Source: Deltaproteobacteria bacterium
GTDB taxonomy: Bacteria > Desulfobacterota > Desulfuromonadia > Desulfuromonadales > BM103
Direction of reading: 5' to 3'
NCBI GenBank assembly: GCA_005774545.1
Contig: VAUL01000001.1
Span: 124,001 to 188,000, forward strand
Length of the DNA stretch: 64,000 nt
The translations under genes were made by a program, and so were the position numbers. The notes under the pieces are model-generated. The model was given only the letters and a program-made list of their open reading frames with translations. It had not been told where the DNA came from and searched no databases. Positions 60,798-64,000 of the stretch are shown here, piece after piece (position 1 is the stretch's first letter; each line of letters starts with the position of its first letter).

Positions 60798-61763
60798 ATG
60801 CGTCGGGAACTGATTAAATTCGCGCTGTTTGCCGCAGTTGTCCTGACGGTGCCCGCTGTGGTCAAGGGGGGGTACCTGCTCAACGTGCTGGTTTTCGTCG
60901 GCATTAACACCATGCTGGCGGTTGCGCTCAATCTGCTGCTTGGATTCGCCGGTCAGATCTCCCTCGGCCAGGCGGCCTTTTACGGCCTCGGGGCCTATCT
61001 TTCCGGGATTCTCACGGCCACGCACGGCTGGAACCCGTGGCTGGCCCTGTTTGCCGCTGCGGCCGCAGTCGGTCTGCTGGCCTTCGCTATCGGTTTCCCG
61101 ATCCTCAAACTCAAGGGGCATTATCTGGCCATGGCCACCCTGGGCTTCGGAATCATCGTCTATATCGTGTTCAACGAATATGTCGATGTGACCGGCGGGC
61201 CTTCCGGATTCCCCGGAATCCCCGGTTTGCAGATCGGGGATCTGCGCTTCGATTCCGACCTGAAGAGCTATTACCTGATCTGGACGACAGCACTGCTGAT
61301 CATGCTTCTGGCGGTAAACCTGACGCGCTCGCGTATCGGCCGTGCCCTGCGCGCCATTCACGATTCGGAGGTGGCGGCGCGGGTGCTCGGTGTCAATGCC
61401 CGTCTGCTCAAGGTTCAGGTCTTCGCCTGTTCGGCGGTGATCTCCTGCATTGCCGGCAGCCTTTACGCCCATACCGTAACGTTCATCTCACCGAGCACTT
61501 TCGGTTTTCATTTTTCGGTCGAGCTATTGACCATGGTGATTATCGGTGGCCTGGGGAGCATCTACGGCTCCTGCCTCGGTGCCGCTTTGCTGACGCTGTT
61601 GCCGGAGTTCTTGCGGACCTTCCAGGATTACGACATCGTCGTTTACGGCCTGCTGCTGATCGTGATGACCATGTTCATGCCGGGCGGTCTGGTTCAGGGA
61701 GCGGCAACCGTGTGGCGGCTGGCTCTGCGGCTGTTGCCGGCGAAGGGGAGGGGCGATGCTTGA
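60798..61763 (+). CDS. livM: Branched-chain amino-acid-type ABC permease LivM
   Basis: 321-residue partner permease. Signatures: LNLLLGFAGQISLGQAAFYG, GLGAYLSGIL, LKLKGHYLAMATLGFG, the coupling loop LTRSRIGRALRAIHDSEVAA then ARVLGVN, and LLTMVIIGGLGSIYGSCLGA. The frame is open far upstream as a shadow of livH; ATG 60798 gives the family start. It overlaps livG by 8 bases, so the two are coupled. Confidence 0.93.
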   Translation: MRRELIKFALFAAVVLTVPAVVKGGYLLNVLVFVGINTMLAVALNLLLGFAGQISLGQAAFYGLGAYLSGILTATHGWNPWLALFAAAAAVGLLAFAIGFPILKLKGHYLAMATLGFGIIVYIVFNEYVDVTGGPSGFPGIPGLQIGDLRFDSDLKSYYLIWTTALLIMLLAVNLTRSRIGRALRAIHDSEVAARVLGVNARLLKVQVFACSAVISCIAGSLYAHTVTFISPSTFGFHFSVELLTMVIIGGLGSIYGSCLGAALLTLLPEFLRTFQDYDIVVYGLLLIVMTMFMPGGLVQGAATVWRLALRLLPAKGRGDA

Positions 61764-62508
61764 GGTTCAAGGCGTCACCTGCGTCTTCGGCGGGTTGACC
61801 GCACTCGACGATGTCTCTTTCACGGTCCGGGCCGGTGAGATTACCGGGGTGATCGGTCCCAACGGTGCCGGGAAAACGACCCTGTTCAACATCATTACCG
61901 GCATTTATGCGCGGACCGCCGGCCGTATCGTGCTCGAGGGGCGTGACATCAGCGGTCTGCCGCCGGAACGCCTGACCCGCCTCGGTCTCGTCAGAACCTT
62001 CCAGAACATCGAACTGTTTGGTCAGATGACAGTGCTGGAAAATGTCATGGTCGGGCTGCATACCCGCAGCCGCAGCGGTTTTTTTGCCTGCGCCTGCAAG
62101 CTTCCCCAGCATCTGGCGGAGGAGCGACGCATCCGGGCTCAGGCCACTGAACTGCTCGAGTTCGTCGGCATCCCCGATCTGGCCGACACCGTGGCGTCCA
62201 ATCTTCCTTTCGGTAAGGGCCGACTGCTCGAGATCGCCCGGGCCCTTGCGGTCAAGCCGCGCATCATGCTGATGGACGAGCCGGCTGCCGGACTGAACAG
62301 CCGTGAGACGTGGCAACTCGGCGAGTTGATCCGGAAGATTCGCGACACCGGGGTCACCGTGGTACTGGTTGAGCACGATATGGAATTGGTGATGGACATC
62401 TGCGATGCCATCGTCGTGCTCAACCTCGGCAGGAAGCTGGCAGAGGGGACACCCCGCCAGATCCAGGAAAATTCCGAGGTCATCGCGGCTTACCTGGGGG
62501 AAGGATAG
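61756..62508 (+). CDS. livG: Branched-chain amino-acid-type ABC ATP-binding protein LivG
   Basis: 250-residue ATPase. It begins [20 protein letters not shown], Walker [13 protein letters not shown] near residue 36, [20 protein letters not shown], Walker [13 protein letters not shown]-type segment ([16 protein letters not shown]), switch [12 protein letters not shown]. The usual ABC signature LSxGxQ is here [16 protein letters not shown], a variant often seen in LivG (LPYGxQRRLEIARAL), with Lys-Gly in place of Gly-Gln. The start lies inside livM. Confidence 0.93.
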   Translation: MLEVQGVTCVFGGLTALDDVSFTVRAGEITGVIGPNGAGKTTLFNIITGIYARTAGRIVLEGRDISGLPPERLTRLGLVRTFQNIELFGQMTVLENVMVGLHTRSRSGFFACACKLPQHLAEERRIRAQATELLEFVGIPDLADTVASNLPFGKGRLLEIARALAVKPRIMLMDEPAAGLNSRETWQLGELIRKIRDTGVTVVLVEHDMELVMDICDAIVVLNLGRKLAEGTPRQIQENSEVIAAYLGEG

Positions 62509-62514
62509 CCTCCC

Positions 62515-63264
62515 ATGGAGATGTTGAAGGTCAAGCATATCAACACCTATTACGGGCAGGTGCATGCCCTGAAGAACGTCTCGCTGCACCTCAATCAGGG
62601 AGAAATCGTGACCCTGATCGGCGCGAACGGCGCAGGGAAGACCACGATTCTCAATTCTCTGTCGGCCGTCACACCGATCCGCAGCGGCGAGATCCTCTTC
62701 GAGGGCAATCCGATTCATGCGTTATCTCCGGAGAAGATCGTCGATCTGGGGATTTCCCAGGTGCCGGAGGGCCGCCAGGTCTTCAAGCCTCTGACGGTCG
62801 AAGACAATCTCGAACTCGGTGCCTACCTGCGCTACCGCCGTCGCGAAGGGCGAGCCAGGATTCGCGCCAGCCTCGATGAAATCTATCGGCTCTTCCCCCG
62901 ACTGCTCGAGCGGCGCCGCCAGTTGGCCGGCACCCTTTCCGGCGGCGAGCAGCAGATGCTTGCCATCGGGCGTGCACTCATGGCCCGCCCGAAACTGCTG
63001 CTGCTCGACGAGCCTTCAATGGGGTTGGCGCCACTGGTGGTTCAGGAAATCTTCTCGGTGATTGCGACCCTGACCAGGGAACTCGGCACAACCGTGCTGC
63101 TGGTCGAGCAGAATGCGAAGGCGGCGCTGAAGCTGGCAGACCGGGGTTACGTGCTGGAGACCGGCAAGGTAATCATCGAGGAAAGTGCCGGTGATCTGTT
63201 GGAAAACCGCGAAGTGCAGCGTGCCTATCTGGGGAAGGAAAAGAAGGAGATCTGGGAGCGTTAG
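62515..63264 (+). CDS. livF: Branched-chain amino-acid-type ABC ATP-binding protein LivF
   Basis: 249-residue ATPase with [20 protein letters not shown] at the start, Walker [38 protein letters not shown] signature [15 protein letters not shown], Walker [14 protein letters not shown], and switch [21 protein letters not shown]. It starts 6 bases after livG; ATG 62521 is an alternative start. It completes the set binding protein x2, two permeases and two ATPases. paaK2 begins 4 bases after its stop, which ties the transporter to aryl-CoA ligation. Confidence 0.93.
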   Translation: MEMLKVKHINTYYGQVHALKNVSLHLNQGEIVTLIGANGAGKTTILNSLSAVTPIRSGEILFEGNPIHALSPEKIVDLGISQVPEGRQVFKPLTVEDNLELGAYLRYRRREGRARIRASLDEIYRLFPRLLERRRQLAGTLSGGEQQMLAIGRALMARPKLLLLDEPSMGLAPLVVQEIFSVIATLTRELGTTVLLVEQNAKAALKLADRGYVLETGKVIIEESAGDLLENREVQRAYLGKEKKEIWER

Positions 63265-63268
63265 GGAC

Positions 63269-64000
63269 ATGGATATCTGGGATCAGACACACGAGTGCAT
63301 GCCGCGCGAGGAGCTTGAGCAGCTGCAACTGGAGCGGTTGCAGGCGACGCTCAACCGAGCCTACAAGAATGTCACCTGCTATCGTCGCAAGTTCGATGAA
63401 ATGGGGATCATTCCCGAAGACATCCGCTCCCTCGACGACCTCCGCCGGCTCCCATTCACCGCCAAGGAGGACCTGCGCCTCAACTACCCTTACGGGATGT
63501 TCGCCGTCCCGTTGCGCGAGGTGGTGCGGATTCACTCCTCCTCCGGTACAACCGGCAAGCCGACGGTCGTTGGCTACACCCGTAACGATATCAAGACCTG
63601 GTCGCAACTGGTGGCTCGTCTTCTGACCGCTGCCGGGGTCACGCACGACGACGTGGTGCAGATCACTTTCGGCTACGGATTGTTTACCGGCGCCTTTGGT
63701 CTGCACTACGGCGCCGAACTGATCGGTGCCTCCGTCATCCCCATGGGTGGCGGCAACACCGAGAAGCAGCTCATGATCATGCAGGATTACCGGACCACCG
63801 CTCTGGTCGGCACGCCGAGCTACGCCCTGACGCTGGCCGATCGGATGGAAAAGCAGGGGATCGATCCAAAGTCCCTGACCCTGCGCTTCGGTCTGTTCGG
63901 CGGTGAACCGTGGAGCGAGGAGATGCGGCGTGAGATCGAGCAGCGTCTCGGCATCATCGCGACCGACAACTACGGCCTGTCGGAAGTCATGGGGCCGGGC
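63269..64000 (+). CDS. Phenylacetate-CoA ligase homologue 2 (3' partial)
   Basis: Open from ATG 63269 to the last base of the window (244 codons), so the C-terminal half is missing. It starts [20 protein letters not shown], then [16 protein letters not shown] (adenylate-binding loop), [36 protein letters not shown] and, at the very end, [12 protein letters not shown]. It is clearly related to paaK at 55706 but diverged throughout, so it may prefer another arylacetate such as hydroxyphenyl- or indoleacetate. It is the last visible gene of the locus. Confidence 0.93.
   Translation, partial: MDIWDQTHECMPREELEQLQLERLQATLNRAYKNVTCYRRKFDEMGIIPEDIRSLDDLRRLPFTAKEDLRLNYPYGMFAVPLREVVRIHSSSGTTGKPTVVGYTRNDIKTWSQLVARLLTAAGVTHDDVVQITFGYGLFTGAFGLHYGAELIGASVIPMGGGNTEKQLMIMQDYRTTALVGTPSYALTLADRMEKQGIDPKSLTLRFGLFGGEPWSEEMRREIEQRLGIIATDNYGLSEVMGPG

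Overview
The window is GC-rich and gene-dense, with short gaps and almost entirely chromosomal housekeeping content. Several gene sets together suggest a Desulfuromonadia/Geobacterales-type bacterium (former Deltaproteobacteria): the gap-pgk-tpiA-secG order, an archaeal-type phosphoglycerate mutase, a PurS-PurL fusion followed by PurQ and PurF, a two-subunit indolepyruvate:ferredoxin oxidoreductase next to phenylacetate-CoA ligases, an ACT-domain protein and a Liv transporter, and a CusCBA pump beside DUF2318/FtsX genes. This is inferred from gene content and style, not from a marker gene. No rRNA, tRNA, CRISPR array, insertion sequence or prophage was seen.

Layout. 1-4.4 kb (+): glnD (5' end outside the window), xerD, apgM. 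4.4-7.9 kb (-): gap-pgk-tpiA-secG operon with a clear sigma70-type promoter at 8004-8032. 8.2-11.0 kb (+): a membrane sensor kinase without an adjacent response regulator, and a YycJ-like metallo-hydrolase. 11.1-18.3 kb (+): purB-purLS-purQ-purF and pyrE, with an unusual 9-nt-periodic palindrome between purF and pyrE. 18.4-22.8 kb: glgP (-), a GspA/GspB pair (+), and a coupled M1 peptidase/ChaN-like pair (-).

25.0-35.2 kb (+) is a metal-handling island. A CusCBA-type Cu(I)/Ag(I) efflux system is followed by two related small periplasmic proteins, a membrane-anchored MxCxxC metal-binding protein, a DUF2318 protein, an FtsX/MacB-type permease and its ATPase. It ends at a very strong terminator. 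The downstream part resembles the P19 iron/copper loci of epsilonproteobacteria but lacks the Ftr1 permease; it is the best candidate here for a poorly described system. 35.3-41.3 kb (+) is an AddAB-like helicase-nuclease pair whose first member carries the four-cysteine iron-sulfur motif of AddB nucleases.

41.4-48.0 kb: a small conserved protein and a SlyD-type isomerase (-), Prc protease (+), bioB-bioD (-) under a near-textbook BirA operator, two tandem XRE-cupin regulators (+) and an IHF/HU gene (+). 48.2-53.2 kb (+): gamma carbonic anhydrase-like protein, OmpA-type protein, cyclic-nucleotide-binding protein, lipoprotein and Na/Pi cotransporter. 53.3-64.0 kb (+): iorA-iorB-paaK-ACT-livK1-livK2-livH-livM-livG-livF-paaK2 (cut by the window end). 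This last locus looks like one unit for uptake and ferredoxin-linked oxidation of aromatic amino acids or arylpyruvates to aryl-acetyl-CoA.
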